Assembly (NCBI GenBank): GCA_013115135.1
Contig: JABANP010000533.1
Span: forward strand, 1-35,246
Reading direction: 5' to 3'
DNA: 35,246 nt
From: Perkinsus olseni
Lineage: Eukaryota > Perkinsozoa > Perkinsida > Perkinsidae
The position numbers and the translations under genes were made by a program. The notes below the pieces were generated by a model. It was not told the DNA's origin. It worked only from the letters and a program-made list of their open reading frames with translations, and did not search any database. Below are positions 1 through 10,434 of the stretch, piece by piece; position 1 is the first letter of the stretch, and every line of letters begins with the position of its first letter.

Positions 1-55
1 CGAGACTTTACGAGACTAGTAAAGCCCGTCAGATCAGGTGGCTCCTTGCGCCCCA
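1..55 (-). repeat. Repeat B2, truncated by the window edge
   Basis: Identical to 308-362. This is the start (minus sense) of the 3' terminal repeat, following A2 after about 9 unmatched bases plus the T run. The end of the element is not in the window. Confidence 0.8.
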
Positions 56-63
56 GAGTAGAC

Positions 64-233
64 AGAAAAAAAAATGCTGCGCGCGCTAACTTCCAGCCTC
101 TCCACAGCTCCGCCTCAATGCCTCTAGCCCCGCTGAAACGGCTGGGCGTGCTCTGCGGACTATTGTGTGCGCGGTCCGCGCCGCTCCGTCTGTCATTTTA
201 ATGTTCGGTTAACAAGTTACCCCGTGTTAAAAT
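64..233 (-). repeat. Repeat A2 (internal copy near the 3' end of the retrotransposon)
   Basis: Direct copy of the A1 repeat, lying between B1 and B2 as expected for PAT/Ngaro split direct repeats. The T run (minus strand) is one base shorter than in A1. Confidence 0.9.
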
Positions 234-362
234 GCCACTCCGCGGCGCGTGGGTTCGGTGATGGACGCTGTCGCGTTCATCTCATAAAGGAGTCAGGGAT
301 CTGCGTGCGAGACTTTACGAGACTAGTAAAGCCCGTCAGATCAGGTGGCTCCTTGCGCCCCA
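234..362 (-). repeat. Repeat B1 (downstream of the recombinase ORF)
   Basis: Positions 308-362 repeat positions 1-55 exactly. B1 directly abuts A2, as the split-repeat scheme demands. The rest of B1 (234-307) should recur to the left of the window. Confidence 0.8.
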
Positions 363-438
363 AACCGAACCCTTCCGCCCACGAACCGCCAACTCAAAGT
401 CGATACCCGTCGGGTCAAAGAAACTTCTACGACACAGC

Positions 439-1554
439 TCACAAGCCGTCATACGTGCCCTGCACCATAGCTCTAGCATATTTGTGCGATTGCGTGTGCG
501 TCACGCCAGTCAAGTAAAACTTCTCGAGGGTGGTGTCTAAGGCCCAACGGCCGAATTCCAAACGGTTGATTCTTGGTATGCGAGCCAGCCACATCCACCA
601 TGCTCCCGATCTCCTCAGGGAGTGAGTGCCGACGTCCGTCCAGCCGACTCGATTTGTTGACGCGGTTATCAACCCCCTGATCCCCTCAGAGAAAGTCGCG
701 TAGGATAAACGCAACCTCGTCCGCGGGTCAACGAGGAGGGGCGCTCCTTGGCGAGTACTCAGGACGCCAGTCCGATAGCCGTCGTACATGTATTGATAGA
801 GCTGATGTACCAGGCATAGGATTTCCCCGCATGGCCGATTCTTGGCCTGCCGCGTGCAGCCTACTTTTACCACGACTCCCTGGCCATACTGATCGCATTT
901 GCCCTCTTTGATGGTTAGCCGCACAATGTCCATGCCGTCCTGGGTGTCGAAGACCACGTCTTTGGTGTTGAGCGCCAAGCCTTCCCCCGCCCGGAGGACT
1001 GCAAACAGAGAGAGGAGCATGCCCATCTTTATCTCTCTCGATCCCGGCGCCGCGTTGCGCATGCACTCGCGGGCTTCGTCGACTGTTATGGGCTCCATTC
1101 TATTCACCGTCTGGCCTTCTCCTGTTGTTCTTTTGCCCACGGTCTTCAACACGCGCTTTAGATGGTCTTCTTCGATGCTCGAGAGCCTGTAGCCGTGCTC
1201 TAGATTCTTAGTCTTTACCCCGGCAACATACGTCTTTATGGTGCTTGCCTTGTAGTTCACTCTCATCATGACATATGCGAAGACCATCAGCATCTCGCCC
1301 GATATCGGATAAGTGTCGGCTGGGGCGTTATCTCCCCACATGATATCCCTAAAGAGATTTTCGGCTGAGCTGTATGTTCTGCGGCTAGAGTCCGCCAGCG
1401 CGCCTTCCACCATCACCGCCACCTCATCCCGAATGTCTACGCCAGCGTCTGCTGCTTGTCTCAGGAAGTCCCTCGCCCTTTGACGCCTCTCGGCCATGAC
1501 TCTGTGCGAAGGAACTAAGCCCGTCAGGCCACGCGCTACCAACCTCCGTTGCAA
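439..1554 (-). CDS. Tyrosine recombinase (integrase of the retrotransposon)
   Basis: 371 codons. It is expected to insert the circular cDNA by site-specific strand exchange through a covalent phosphotyrosine. An N-terminal SAM-like core-binding part (about 40-130, with SSRRTYSSAENLFRD) precedes the catalytic domain. The conserved set is visible: Arg 188 in AVLRAGEGLAL, His 311 and Arg 314 in THSLRRSG, and a Tyr at 347 in LEKFYLTG after the GRWALDTT segment. The domain order and the short stretch between His-x-x-Arg and Tyr fit DIRS/Ngaro recombinases. The ORF is open and ends about 75 nt before repeat B1 (minus sense). It is read separately from the RT ORF, with no overlap. Confidence 0.9.
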   Translation of the reverse strand: MQRRLVARGLTGLVPSHRVMAERRQRARDFLRQAADAGVDIRDEVAVMVEGALADSSRRTYSSAENLFRDIMWGDNAPADTYPISGEMLMVFAYVMMRVNYKASTIKTYVAGVKTKNLEHGYRLSSIEEDHLKRVLKTVGKRTTGEGQTVNRMEPITVDEARECMRNAAPGSREIKMGMLLSLFAVLRAGEGLALNTKDVVFDTQDGMDIVRLTIKEGKCDQYGQGVVVKVGCTRQAKNRPCGEILCLVHQLYQYMYDGYRTGVLSTRQGAPLLVDPRTRLRLSYATFSEGIRGLITASTNRVGWTDVGTHSLRRSGAWWMWLARIPRINRLEFGRWALDTTLEKFYLTGVTHTQSHKYARAMVQGTYDGL

Positions 1555-1767
1555 CTTAATACCACCGTGTTGTCAACACAACGCTGTCAAGACAGAAACA
1601 CTCTTTCACTCAAGCATGAGGTCATACTCAAATTGAGTAGCTCAATCGATTCTTCGGGCTTAGAGGGTAGGGGCAGTCGTACCTAAGTTCCCCAAGCGGA
1701 TGCTTGCCTCCCAGAGCTCGACTAGCCACGGGAGGTCACCTCCCGGAGGTGGACCACTATTACTTGG

Positions 1768-3894
1768 TCATATCTCCTCGAGGTCCACTGCCACTCTTTC
1801 CCAATCCGGTGGCAGCGCTTTCGCACATCCTCTTGAAATATCGTCCGCTACCTTGTTATCGGCCGTAGCTATGCGCATGGGGAAGAAGTTGCCGTCGGTG
1901 AGATTTGACAGCGTGGATACCATCCTTCGCATGAGCATCGCCAGGCCTGGAGTTTTGGCATAAATCTTCGCCAGGATCGCTCTTGTGCTCTCGTTGTCGG
2001 TCAGGACCGCAACGTTGTGTTCACATATGCCGTCCCTCCCTGCTTGGCGTCGAAGTCGCCCCTCGGCCACCTTGAGGCCTAGGCAAGCGCTCAAAAGCTC
2101 GAAAGCCACGATGTTGCGCGACTCTGCAGGCAGGCCACTATCCTTTAATAGGCAGCACCATTTGCCTAAGGAGGAAGTAGATAGTTCCAGTCTAAACCAA
2201 CATGTTGTGTTGACAGCCGATTCGCCCAAGGACAGTGTTACGAAACCACCCAGGGCCTCCGTTGACGCGTCCACCACCACGACGATGGTGGGTTGCTTGG
2301 CCAGAGATACGCGTCTTAAGGGACCCACTGGACGAAGAGATTGTCTCCCAAGGGCCAGGTCCTTGAGGAAGCCGGACACGACACCTATTTCGCTAGAGCG
2401 CGGGCACTTTGCGTACCATAAGCCCTTAGCTCGAAGAACGCTGAGCAGCCCGAAGTAGGGCTGCAAGAAGGGGCGGATGTACCTCCTCAGCTGGGCCCAG
2501 TTTGATAACTTGCCTGCGAGCCTCGACAGGTCCTTCTCTGTTATGCGCTCCGACTCTCGGAGTCCGTCAAGGAGGCCCACTATGGTGTCGAGCTTTTTAG
2601 GCTCCAAGCGGAAGGAAGCGTTGTGGCTAACGTCGACAGTAACGCCCATACAGGTCTCCGCCTCCACGTTCGCCCGGAGTTTTGGGAAACTCATTTCTGG
2701 CCCGATGATAATCCATAGCAAGCATATGATGACGCTCGCCCGGGTGTAGATGCAAGATGCCAGGCACCAAAACCCGTCGTCTACATACTGGACGCCTGTC
2801 CCTGGGAAAGCGCCCTGCTCAGTCAAGCTCCCTGACTTCGAGGACTCCTTCGCGACCAGCAACGCTGCCGTAAATGCCCTCACCACCACGGTGATGCACT
2901 GCTGCCCTACCGTCGCGAACCTCACGAACCAATAGGCTGAGCATGCGAGGCCGAAGGGCAGGGTCACATTTTCGTAGGAACGTTGGCGGCCATCCTCCCC
3001 GACATGGCGAAACGACAGATGCTTTCTCTCCGCCGGGTGCACAGCTATAGCCCTATAGGCACTTCGCAAGTCCAGCTTCAGAGCCCTGTATATCTCGTGG
3101 GGCCACCGGTCTAGGAGGGACCCGACCTTGGTACGGAGGCTAACGATGTTGGGTAGGACCGTCGAGTTAGGTATGGCGCAGGACAGATTGATATTATTGC
3201 GCCTATAATCTTCTATCACCCTTATGCCCGAGCGGTACGTCTCCCCCTTCGGGATGGCTCCCCTACTGACGTAGGTTCTGGACGGGTCTGCCGCCTGCAC
3301 GTCGTCCAGAACCCGCAGGTACCCGGCCTCGACCTCTTCAGCAATCATCCGGTCCACCGCCCCCACCACGTCAGGATGGTCCATAGACTTATAGTTCCTA
3401 TTCTCGCTAGCTGGATACGGGTCGTACCGTTTAGGGTCGTACGGCGGGTACAATGGGCACGGAGGAACTTCTTTGCTGATCCCTATAGGGACTCCCACTC
3501 TGAGTATGGAGCTCAGAGCCACGTCCGGCACTCCCAGTTTCCTGACGAGGGCATCCAACAGGCCACAATATATGCGGCCTCCATTGTCTCTTTTCCCCGG
3601 CTCGACCCCTAAAAGTTCGGATATCCTCTTCCTAGCCTTGGTAGCCGCGGCCTGGCTTGTCTCCTCCAACCTCGCGACTTGCTCAGCAGTGGGAGTACCC
3701 GACACGGCCTCAAATGCCTCCGTGAAACCATTGGCCGATGACTCAGCCCATATTATTTCCCCAATTTTCTCGCCCACAGCTTTCTGGGCGGCGGTGAGCG
3801 GTGGTTCGCTGTCCGACGTGTATCCGAACGCTCCGTCTTTCACAAATGTGAGCTGCTCAAGGCTTTCCGAGATATGCTTTCGTGCCCGTTCCAA
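1768..3894 (-). CDS. Reverse transcriptase-RNase H polyprotein
   Basis: 708 codons. It copies element RNA into DNA and degrades the RNA strand. The first ~150 residues match nothing I recognise. RT spans about 195-420: the fingers contain KLDLRSAYR (first catalytic Asp near 275), then LPFGL at about 312-316 and the active-site box YVDD at 370-373. A connection region follows, and RNase H runs from about 537 with VDASTEALGG (Asp 542), Glu 599 in AFELLSACLG, Asp 633 in LTDNEST, and a C-terminal ATADNKVADDISRG block carrying the last acidic residues. No aspartic protease, integrase or methyltransferase is visible, as expected for a tyrosine-recombinase element other than DIRS1 itself. The ORF is intact and starts at its first ATG. 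It ends 213 nt before the recombinase ORF. Confidence 0.9.
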   Translation of the reverse strand: MERARKHISESLEQLTFVKDGAFGYTSDSEPPLTAAQKAVGEKIGEIIWAESSANGFTEAFEAVSGTPTAEQVARLEETSQAAATKARKRISELLGVEPGKRDNGGRIYCGLLDALVRKLGVPDVALSSILRVGVPIGISKEVPPCPLYPPYDPKRYDPYPASENRNYKSMDHPDVVGAVDRMIAEEVEAGYLRVLDDVQAADPSRTYVSRGAIPKGETYRSGIRVIEDYRRNNINLSCAIPNSTVLPNIVSLRTKVGSLLDRWPHEIYRALKLDLRSAYRAIAVHPAERKHLSFRHVGEDGRQRSYENVTLPFGLACSAYWFVRFATVGQQCITVVVRAFTAALLVAKESSKSGSLTEQGAFPGTGVQYVDDGFWCLASCIYTRASVIICLLWIIIGPEMSFPKLRANVEAETCMGVTVDVSHNASFRLEPKKLDTIVGLLDGLRESERITEKDLSRLAGKLSNWAQLRRYIRPFLQPYFGLLSVLRAKGLWYAKCPRSSEIGVVSGFLKDLALGRQSLRPVGPLRRVSLAKQPTIVVVVDASTEALGGFVTLSLGESAVNTTCWFRLELSTSSLGKWCCLLKDSGLPAESRNIVAFELLSACLGLKVAEGRLRRQAGRDGICEHNVAVLTDNESTRAILAKIYAKTPGLAMLMRRMVSTLSNLTDGNFFPMRIATADNKVADDISRGCAKALPPDWERVAVDLEEI

Positions 3895-4303
3895 ACAGTC
3901 AGCCGCGTGGAGCTCGCACTCGTTGTCAGAAGGTGTTGCGAGAGCTGATGAACTGGCCGGTCTCGACTTGTCGCCAAGGCTCGGAGGCGAACGGCCTGAG
4001 ACCGAGCGATGTTATCTTCGCGAGTTGTGCTTACACTAAATAACGAACGCAGTAGCTCCTCGCTGGCGAAACTTAAGTGCATACTCAGAATCCAAAGTCG
4101 AGCAGACTCGCATATTGTTTCACTGCATCTCGTAATGCCACATTAGGCCGACTACGAAAGGAAACTCGGCTGCTAGCTACAGTCAGCTACACACAGTGCT
4201 ACGGTAATCAAAATCGCGACATGCGTCACGTTGCTTAGCTCTTGGGACTGACATCTGTCCCTCAAGCGCTGCTGACGCCGGCAGCTAAAGGCTCGGCCGA
4301 AGC

Positions 4304-5704
4304 CTAAGACCTCCTATCGTTACCCCGGCCAGTGTCCTCTTGCTTAACGTCGCTTCCATTCTTCTTTCCTTGGCGGCCTTCGAACCTCTGCTTCACGTGA
4401 CGGAACTTGCAGTTATCCCCATAGTGGCATTTGCCACGCTGGAAGAGACGGCAGATGTCATCGGACCTCCAATCAGACGAGCTTCTCGAGGTTGATGGCT
4501 TAGACGAATGCGAGGACCCGCGACCGTTAGTAACAGACCGACTGAGCGCGATGGCAGTCTTGCCGGCTTGTCCATGACGAGACAGGATGTCATGGTGCCC
4601 CTGAGCCAGCTGTTTACCCCACGGCTCGTCGCAGCTACTAGCGCCTAACTCGGCTCGCAACTCTGAGTCAGCGCTTTGCATGTAAGACACCCCGCTGGCC
4701 CGGCCCATTTCGGCGACCCTAGTGAGGTAGAGAAGGCCTTCCAGCGGTGAAGCGAGCTTCAATAACGAGGCCGTGAGCAACCACCTGCCCAAGCGTAAAA
4801 AGAAATCTGCCGACTGGCAGGACGGGTTGTCAGCTGTAGACTCCCTGGATTCTGTGACCCCAGAGCTGAGCTCACCGGTAAGCTTGTTGAAACGGAGCAA
4901 AAGGTCCTCGGATTGCCCACTCCTCGACACCATCCCGCACTCGGATAGCTGTACCATCTGCTTCTTGCTAAGCTTTCCGAAGGCCGTAGCCCCGAGCAGG
5001 TATCGGCCAGGCACACGCATACCGTGGATAGCTTCAAACTCCCGTTGCAGCACGGGCAAAGTATCCTCGTCCACCTCAGTCGACGCACGCTTGCGTTTGT
5101 GACCGCGAGCGGATGAGTCCGCTGCATAATGACGGGCCAGGGATCTCAAGGCCACCGCATTAGCTGGCTGATCCAACTCTCTAGCAACCTCATCACAGGC
5201 TCCGTGCAAGTCCCGCAGAAGAACCTCGTTGGTCACACCGAGCCTGACTAGGCAACTAGCAATATCTCTCTGGGCACTCAGGGTGGCGTTCTGCCTCAAG
5301 AACTCGGCCGCCTTGTACGGTAGATTCCTGAGCGCCTCGGCCGCAGCCTCGGCCTCGGCATTGCGAGGTTCGACGTTACCCCCGTCGTTCTCGTCGGCGT
5401 TGACTACCACATGCTCTTGGCTGACCACGCTCTCACCGTCGTCATTCTCGACTCTGTTGTCGCCGTCGTCACCCGCCGCCGCTCCCAGAGCCAGCTGGTC
5501 CGGTTGCACGATTTGCTGCTCGTCTCTGCGTTGCGCCATAGCTGATGGAAGGACTGGAGGGAAAAACTCAACTTCAGTGAGCCCAATCCGCGCCCCCTGC
5601 CAAACGCAACCCGCAGGATCGCTGCTGCACAACCGCCTAAAAGGCTTACTCACTGATCGGCTGACAAGCCCCACAAGCACACGGGCGCACTCTTCATGGT
5701 TCAC
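4304..5704 (-). CDS. gag: Gag-like ORF with CCCH zinc finger
   Basis: First ORF of the retrotransposon, 466 codons. Its position upstream of RT and its make-up argue for a Gag-like nucleic-acid-binding structural protein. The N-terminal third is acidic and Ala/Glu/Asn rich, the middle is predicted helical without a recognised domain, and a basic patch (HKRKRAS) lies near the centre. The C-terminal tail is Ser/Arg rich and holds one zinc finger with spacing C-x7-C-x5-C-x3-H (CRLFQRGKCHYGDNCKFRH), a CCCH finger rather than the CCHC knuckle usual in retroviral-type Gag. The first 54 codons may be leader; an internal ATG starting MAQRRDEQQ is an equally good start. A gap of about 400 nt separates it from the RT ORF. 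The Gag assignment rests on position and the finger, not on capsid homology. Confidence 0.75.
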   Translation of the reverse strand: MNHEECARVLVGLVSRSVSKPFRRLCSSDPAGCVWQGARIGLTEVEFFPPVLPSAMAQRRDEQQIVQPDQLALGAAAGDDGDNRVENDDGESVVSQEHVVVNADENDGGNVEPRNAEAEAAAEALRNLPYKAAEFLRQNATLSAQRDIASCLVRLGVTNEVLLRDLHGACDEVARELDQPANAVALRSLARHYAADSSARGHKRKRASTEVDEDTLPVLQREFEAIHGMRVPGRYLLGATAFGKLSKKQMVQLSECGMVSRSGQSEDLLLRFNKLTGELSSGVTESRESTADNPSCQSADFFLRLGRWLLTASLLKLASPLEGLLYLTRVAEMGRASGVSYMQSADSELRAELGASSCDEPWGKQLAQGHHDILSRHGQAGKTAIALSRSVTNGRGSSHSSKPSTSRSSSDWRSDDICRLFQRGKCHYGDNCKFRHVKQRFEGRQGKKNGSDVKQEDTGRGNDRRS

Positions 5705-6052
5705 TGCGCTAAGCAGCTACCCCGCACGCCGGAATCATACGCTGCTAAGCAGCAAGCTTCGCCCAACGGCCCAGCAGTCACGGGCTACTGCCCTCGCATA
5801 GTCCCTTGTCGAGCCGACGACGCTGGTGAGCCCACACTTAAGGGCAAGCTTGTAATCCGAACCTGCGTGCGCCGACCAACCTCTAAGGGTTTCCTCAGGG
5901 CAAGCCTATCTCGGGTGCCAAGGATCTCCCCATAGACGTCAGTCGCGCTGGGTTCGCAGTAGGACTCAAGCCGGAGACAAGGGAGCGCTTGCTGACAGCG
6001 CGCTAACAGCAAGTTGCTGTGGCAAATGCCACCCGTCGGAACATTGCTTGGA

Positions 6053-6222
6053 CAAAAAAAAAATGCTGCGCGCGCTAACTTCCAGCCTCTCCACAGCTCC
6101 GCCTCAATGCCTCTAGCCCCGCTGAAACGGCTGGGCGTGCTCTGCGGACTATTGTGTGCGCGGTCCGCGCCGCTCCGTCTGTCATTTTAATGTTCGGTTA
6201 ACAAGTTACCCCGTGTTAAAAT
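6053..6222 (-). repeat. Repeat A1 (5' terminal repeat of the retrotransposon)
   Basis: On the minus strand it begins ATTTTAACACGGGGTAAC and ends in a run of about ten T. It matches positions 64-233 base for base over the 159 nt from the first base to the T run. It marks the 5' end of the element; host C2-gene sequence resumes at 6223. Confidence 0.9.
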
Positions 6223-9029
6223 CTCGTGTCATTCGTCCCGAGATCTCCTGTCCAGTGGAATCCGTCGGTGGAGGGACTACCACAGCGTCAGGGGCTCTAT
6301 CACCCAAACAGAGTAAATCAGGCACGGGGATAGTCACCTCATGACCAGTAGAGCATTCGAGACGGCCAGCCGAGCCCGATTCCTGTTCAACTTCATGCAG
6401 TACCACGGTCGGCCATTTTTTGGAGACATGGCAGGAAGTGATCAGCAAGCTACCGGCGGGGTTCAGTGAGACAGTGTGCTCTCTCGCAACCTTAGGAGTA
6501 TCCGGATCCAGGTACCCGAGACAAAGTGCTGAACCTTCTGAGTCGATGACGGTGCACGCTAGAATGGAGCCGTTAGTCGAGTCGACGGTCAAATCACTTT
6601 CGAAAATAACATGGCGGCTCGGATCGACCCTCTTGGTGTATCGCGGTTCTTTGCACACAATCTTGATGAGCTCATCCGCGTCTTTCGAAGGCATCGCACT
6701 TGCTGAGATCGCTGTACCCCTTGGACAGACATCGAGACGCACCAGGCAAGCCTCCGCTGGCAGTTTAGTCGCGCTGTTAACTTTCAACGCCAGTCGCCTA
6801 AGACCTCCGTCAGGAGCCTTGCCACAGTTCTCGCCGATCTTCGATTGGGCGGTTGAGAGGGCAGCAGGCAACAGGCTCCAGCTAAGACGAACCAGTGTAT
6901 CGCCGAGAGTTATGTTCACGTAAGCTGGATGCATGCTTTCCCTCTTGAGGTAGTTCGGCAGAAAGAATTCCTTCTCGTGCTGCGGGAATTTTATGAAGGT
7001 GGACGTCTCGTTGAGAGCCACTATCACCGAACGGTTCGTGACCAGTCGGAGCCTTCGTTCACCAACTGAGGCTTCCACCTCACCTCGCGCTGTATCCAAG
7101 TAGAGATAAATCCACGGCATGAGTTCACACGAGATCTCAACGCGCGTCCAACAGCACGTCTTACACAGCGTTGACGGCGATAGAGATATTGGGCCCGACT
7201 CCCGAGCAATGAACCGGCTGAAGGCTACACCGTCCGTCGACGAGCTGTCTCGAAAGATTAGGACCATCTCGCACTCATTCTGCGTAGCTGGTCCACTGAG
7301 CTGGATACGACCAGGGACGAGGCAGCTTCCATCAGCTTCCTCCTGCCAAAACGGAGAAGACCGAATTTCCGCGACGAACTCGTGCCCGTTGTGAACCGGA
7401 CATCGGGACGATCTATCTGGATAGCCGACCCAAATATTCCAATTCACATGGTCTCCGCAAATACTATCGGGCATTGGTACTGGCGGGACGACGAATCCGT
7501 TTTCTCGCGCCGGATGGAGTCGGGAGCAGAAGTGGAGCTCGTAGTGGCATTGTCGATCACGAGTCGACAAGACACGTGTAGTATCCAACGGCGACTCCAA
7601 TGGGATAACCGGAATCTCGAATATCGCAACTTCGTGCTCTACAGGGTCGCCAATAAACCTGCAGTAGACCATTCTGGGGAGTCGGGTTTCTTTCAGACTC
7701 AGTGATTGAGATCATTCGGAAGCTCCAGACGAGACTTATCATATACATCTGTAAGAATCGCGGTTGAAAGACGCGGCGGACAGAAAGAGCGAACAAAGCG
7801 AGATACCCAGGAATCTCACGTGAATTACCGTCGCTCCCTTCTCATCAGCCTCGCAACCGCCTTAATTTTGCTATCGGGGCGGCTCAAGGGCACCTCGACC
7901 GTTGAGACCTCGATAGGCACACTGCTATCCGGTATCCGGAGATAGCTCGTCTGATTTAAATCTTCACTGAGGCTTAGCTTGACGAGGTGGTCTTCGTCCA
8001 AATGTGAGCCGTCCGCGGCCTCGAGTGCAGTAACATAGAACTGAGGGTCAGCACCGACGGGGACTTGAGAGCGAGAAGCGGAATTTGGGGAACTTGACGC
8101 CACCGACTTCGAAGCTGTTTATTTTTCGAGCTGTGTTTCGTTCTCCAAGAGAACGACGAGTCACATGGATTTCACTCGAAGGAATTCTCCAAGTTTTCCC
8201 CGAGAGTCTCATAAGCAAAGAGAGCTCACCTGAACGAGCGTCCACCTTTCAGCCTCCAGACGGAGCGCGACCGTCGGGTTGGCCTCTCCGTAGGCGTTAC
8301 GTATTGGCACACGGATGTCAGCGCCCATATGCTGGAAAACCTTGCATGGAGGCAATCCTTGCTGCTGGAATTGCGGGAGAACCAACCAGATCCAGCCGAG
8401 CACCCTGCTTGTCGCTCTGACCAATAAGGACGTCGGCCACGACTCCTTTCCTTTTGTCCCAGACCTCGACCTCGAACCACACTTCGCGCTGAGGTATTCT
8501 CTCGAAGACACGAGTACAATCCCATACAGGCTCTCTGCAGTTGTCAACAGCAGCTGTCTCTATTATCTCTCCGTTGAAGGCAATTCTAGCATAGGCGTCA
8601 CAACACCCGCCGAGCCACTTCTCGCCAGACAGGTCGGGTAGACCCGTGGCTCCTATCACTTTCATTTTCACTCGGTAGCTGTGCTGATCATCATGATCGC
8701 CAACGCCGCAACTAGCAGACTCCTCGCACATGTTACGAGCCGTCTCACTGCAATCTGGCGGGCGCTGCGAGTTTGTCCGTCCTCGGGAAATAACGTTCTG
8801 TTCTATCGTCTTAGCGATCTCGCGTGCTTGATTAAGGCTCCCTCGAAGGCCCCGCGAGAGAACGGGAACCCGATCTGACGATCCCAGCTCAGGAGTAACA
8901 AAGACGTCTTCTCTGAGAATAAAAGTCAACTTTGCGGCGGAATGCGAGTGGGATTGGCCGAGAAGAGGATACTCACTTATGGGTTTTTTTAGGCATATTA
9001 TCGTCCAGCTGGCTCATGTGACTCCTCAT
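6223..9029 (-). CDS. C2-domain protein, five exons, 3' end broken by retrotransposon
   Basis: Exons join in frame: 9029-8977, 8912-8404, 8357-8230, 8040-7829, 7673-6223, all with GT-AG introns (46-189 nt). The start is the ATG of MRSHMSQLDD; an ATG 12 nt downstream is possible. Exons 2-3 encode a C2 domain (calcium or phospholipid binding in the family): KMKVIGATGLPDL, then EVWFEVEVWDKRKG, then GADIRVPIRN and VALRLEAERW as the closing strand. A second, more diverged C2-like stretch lies in exon 5 (LRRLALKVNSATKLP to about 90 residues on). In exon 5 the frame runs into retrotransposon repeat A1 and stops there, with the last few codons being element sequence. Any native 3' exons would lie left of the window. 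The exact ligand and the role in the cell are unknown. The exon 3/4 junction is the least certain. Confidence 0.75.
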
Positions 9030-9686
9030 TCGGTCGTCCACACGGTCCACTCCTTCGTTTATAACTCCCGCTAGTCGCGCCTACGAACTCCAAACTAGTC
9101 AACGAGACTGATCCGTCTCTGTTTGACAGTCTTAGTCTAAGACTCATAGAAAAGTAAACAAAAAATCACGAGACCCGTTAGAGGAGAGGACGCGGTCTCC
9201 AAGGTTGACAAAAAGGGAGTTCAGCGCGCGAGCAGCACGCAGGTTCTTACCGGGCGACCCCGCGCCGATGATCGAAACATTAAAAGTGATTTCTCTACAA
9301 CCGAAGTTTGGTGACCGGAGACACTGCTTTGTTACACTACCAAACCAGAAGCTCCCCTGAACCTGGCAGATTCAGGGGAGGCCTGAAGCGCACGAGAGAG
9401 CCTCTCTCAGAGAGGGTACATTATCGTGTCGTAATGTTTAACATTAAATGTTCTCATCATTTAAAGAATCGTAAGCGGAATACCAATTTTCTCGTGAGAT
9501 CCTGAGGTAGAGAGGCACACCAGGTGTAATGGTCACGAACTCAGGCGCTCCTGGCTCGGGATTCCTGTGTTCGTGTGCGAACCCGAGCTCAGGTGAGTAC
9601 TACCCGCCGACAAATTACTCGATATCGTGACCCAGTACAGTGACCAGTCTGGTCAAAATTATGAAGAGAAGGACAGATGCAGAGAG
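9030..9686. other. Upstream region of the C2-domain gene, no gene recognised
   Basis: About 650 nt between the C2-gene start and the next exon-like ORF. It should hold the C2-gene promoter. I see no TATA-like box I would trust, no tRNA fold and no array. Around 9545-9600 there is a cluster of imperfect inverted CTCGGG/CCCGAG words of unknown meaning. Confidence 0.4.
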
Positions 9687-10013
9687 CTAGCAAGAAACGC
9701 ACGTAGTACGCACCAAATGAATGCCTTTTTCGGCAGTCCGCATCGGTTGCTTCCTTAGTTGCTGAATCTGCTCATCTAGCTCTTCCAAGCTCCGATCAAG
9801 ACTCTCTCGGGCAGACTGCTGCTGGCGCCCTCGATGACGCGTTCGACGATAGTCTACTTCCGTGCGTAGCTCCGCAACAAGTCTCGTGAATTCCTCTCCA
9901 CCAGGATCCACTGTTATTGGTCTGATGATACCGGAGAAATAACTATCAAGCTTGAGATTATATTCGCGTGGATCGAGCCGATACGCCCTGGTCATACAAA
10001 GAACGGCGGCCAT
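9687..10013 (-). CDS. Hypothetical coiled-coil exon or short gene
   Basis: 108 codons from an ATG, not a recognised family. The stretch from about residue 40 to 95 is highly charged, with heptad-like spacing (SARESLDRSLEELDEQIQQL), suggesting a coiled coil; the N-terminal part is Tyr/Leu/Arg mixed (RAYRLDPREYNLKLDSY). A good donor (TTG followed by GTGCGT) occurs about 20 codons before the stop, so this may be an exon of a longer minus-strand gene rather than a complete ORF. No neighbour supports an operon-like or functional link. The amino-acid make-up looks like real protein, but there is no homology evidence. Confidence 0.4.
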   Translation of the reverse strand: MAAVLCMTRAYRLDPREYNLKLDSYFSGIIRPITVDPGGEEFTRLVAELRTEVDYRRTRHRGRQQQSARESLDRSLEELDEQIQQLRKQPMRTAEKGIHLVRTTCVSC

Positions 10014-10434
10014 AGATACTGCGGAGCCCCAGTAAATATTTTATCTGCTTTCGCGGCAGACGAGCTTTCTGCCATTCAAGAATATCGAGTCGAGGTGACA
10101 GGGCCTGTCAGACAGAGCCAGTCTGGCTAGTGTAGCGTAGCGATTCGTTTTCACTTGCACAGCCAAAAGATTGAGATAACACAAGAATCACATCCTCGTC
10201 AACATGGTATCACTCCGCAACTTACGCGTAACAAATACAGGGACTTCAACCTTGGGGATAGTCCAGATAGTAACCTGGAACAGATTGTTTTACGTGTCCT
10301 CGAAGGAGCGAGAAACTGAAGGGAGACGAGGAAGAGAAGTTTTCAAAGTATTGCAAGGTTTCCTGTTCATTATCTTGTGCAAGGGAGGTTTCCTGAATCA
10401 GCTGTAGCCGCTTATTGACTCTATCTCTTTTCCC

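Larger units (their letters stand above)
1..6222 (-). mobile_element. PAT/Ngaro-type (DIRS-order) tyrosine-recombinase retrotransposon
   Basis: Read on the minus strand the order is repeat A1, gag-like ORF, RT-RNase H ORF, tyrosine recombinase ORF, repeat B1, repeat A2, repeat B2. This split direct repeat layout (A1...B1-A2-B2) is the known hallmark of PAT and Ngaro members of the DIRS order, which integrate a circular intermediate with a tyrosine recombinase and make no target duplication. The two A copies look identical over 159 nt and all three ORFs are open, so the insertion appears young. I see no methyltransferase or hydrolase-like domain. The window starts inside B2, so the element is cut short at its 3' end by perhaps 75 nt. 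Its 5' edge at 6222 interrupts the C2-domain gene to the right. Confidence 0.9.

Noticed and set aside
167..517. Plus-strand ORF over the retrotransposon repeats
   Set aside because: Runs through repeats A2/B1 and into the recombinase antisense; no protein-like composition.
439..1554. Recombinase as a stand-alone Crypton element
   Set aside because: It is flanked by RT and Gag-like ORFs and split direct repeats, which fit a PAT/Ngaro retrotransposon and not a Crypton.
3473..4039. 188-codon plus-strand ORF
   Set aside because: Shadow of the RT ORF N-terminus on the opposite strand.
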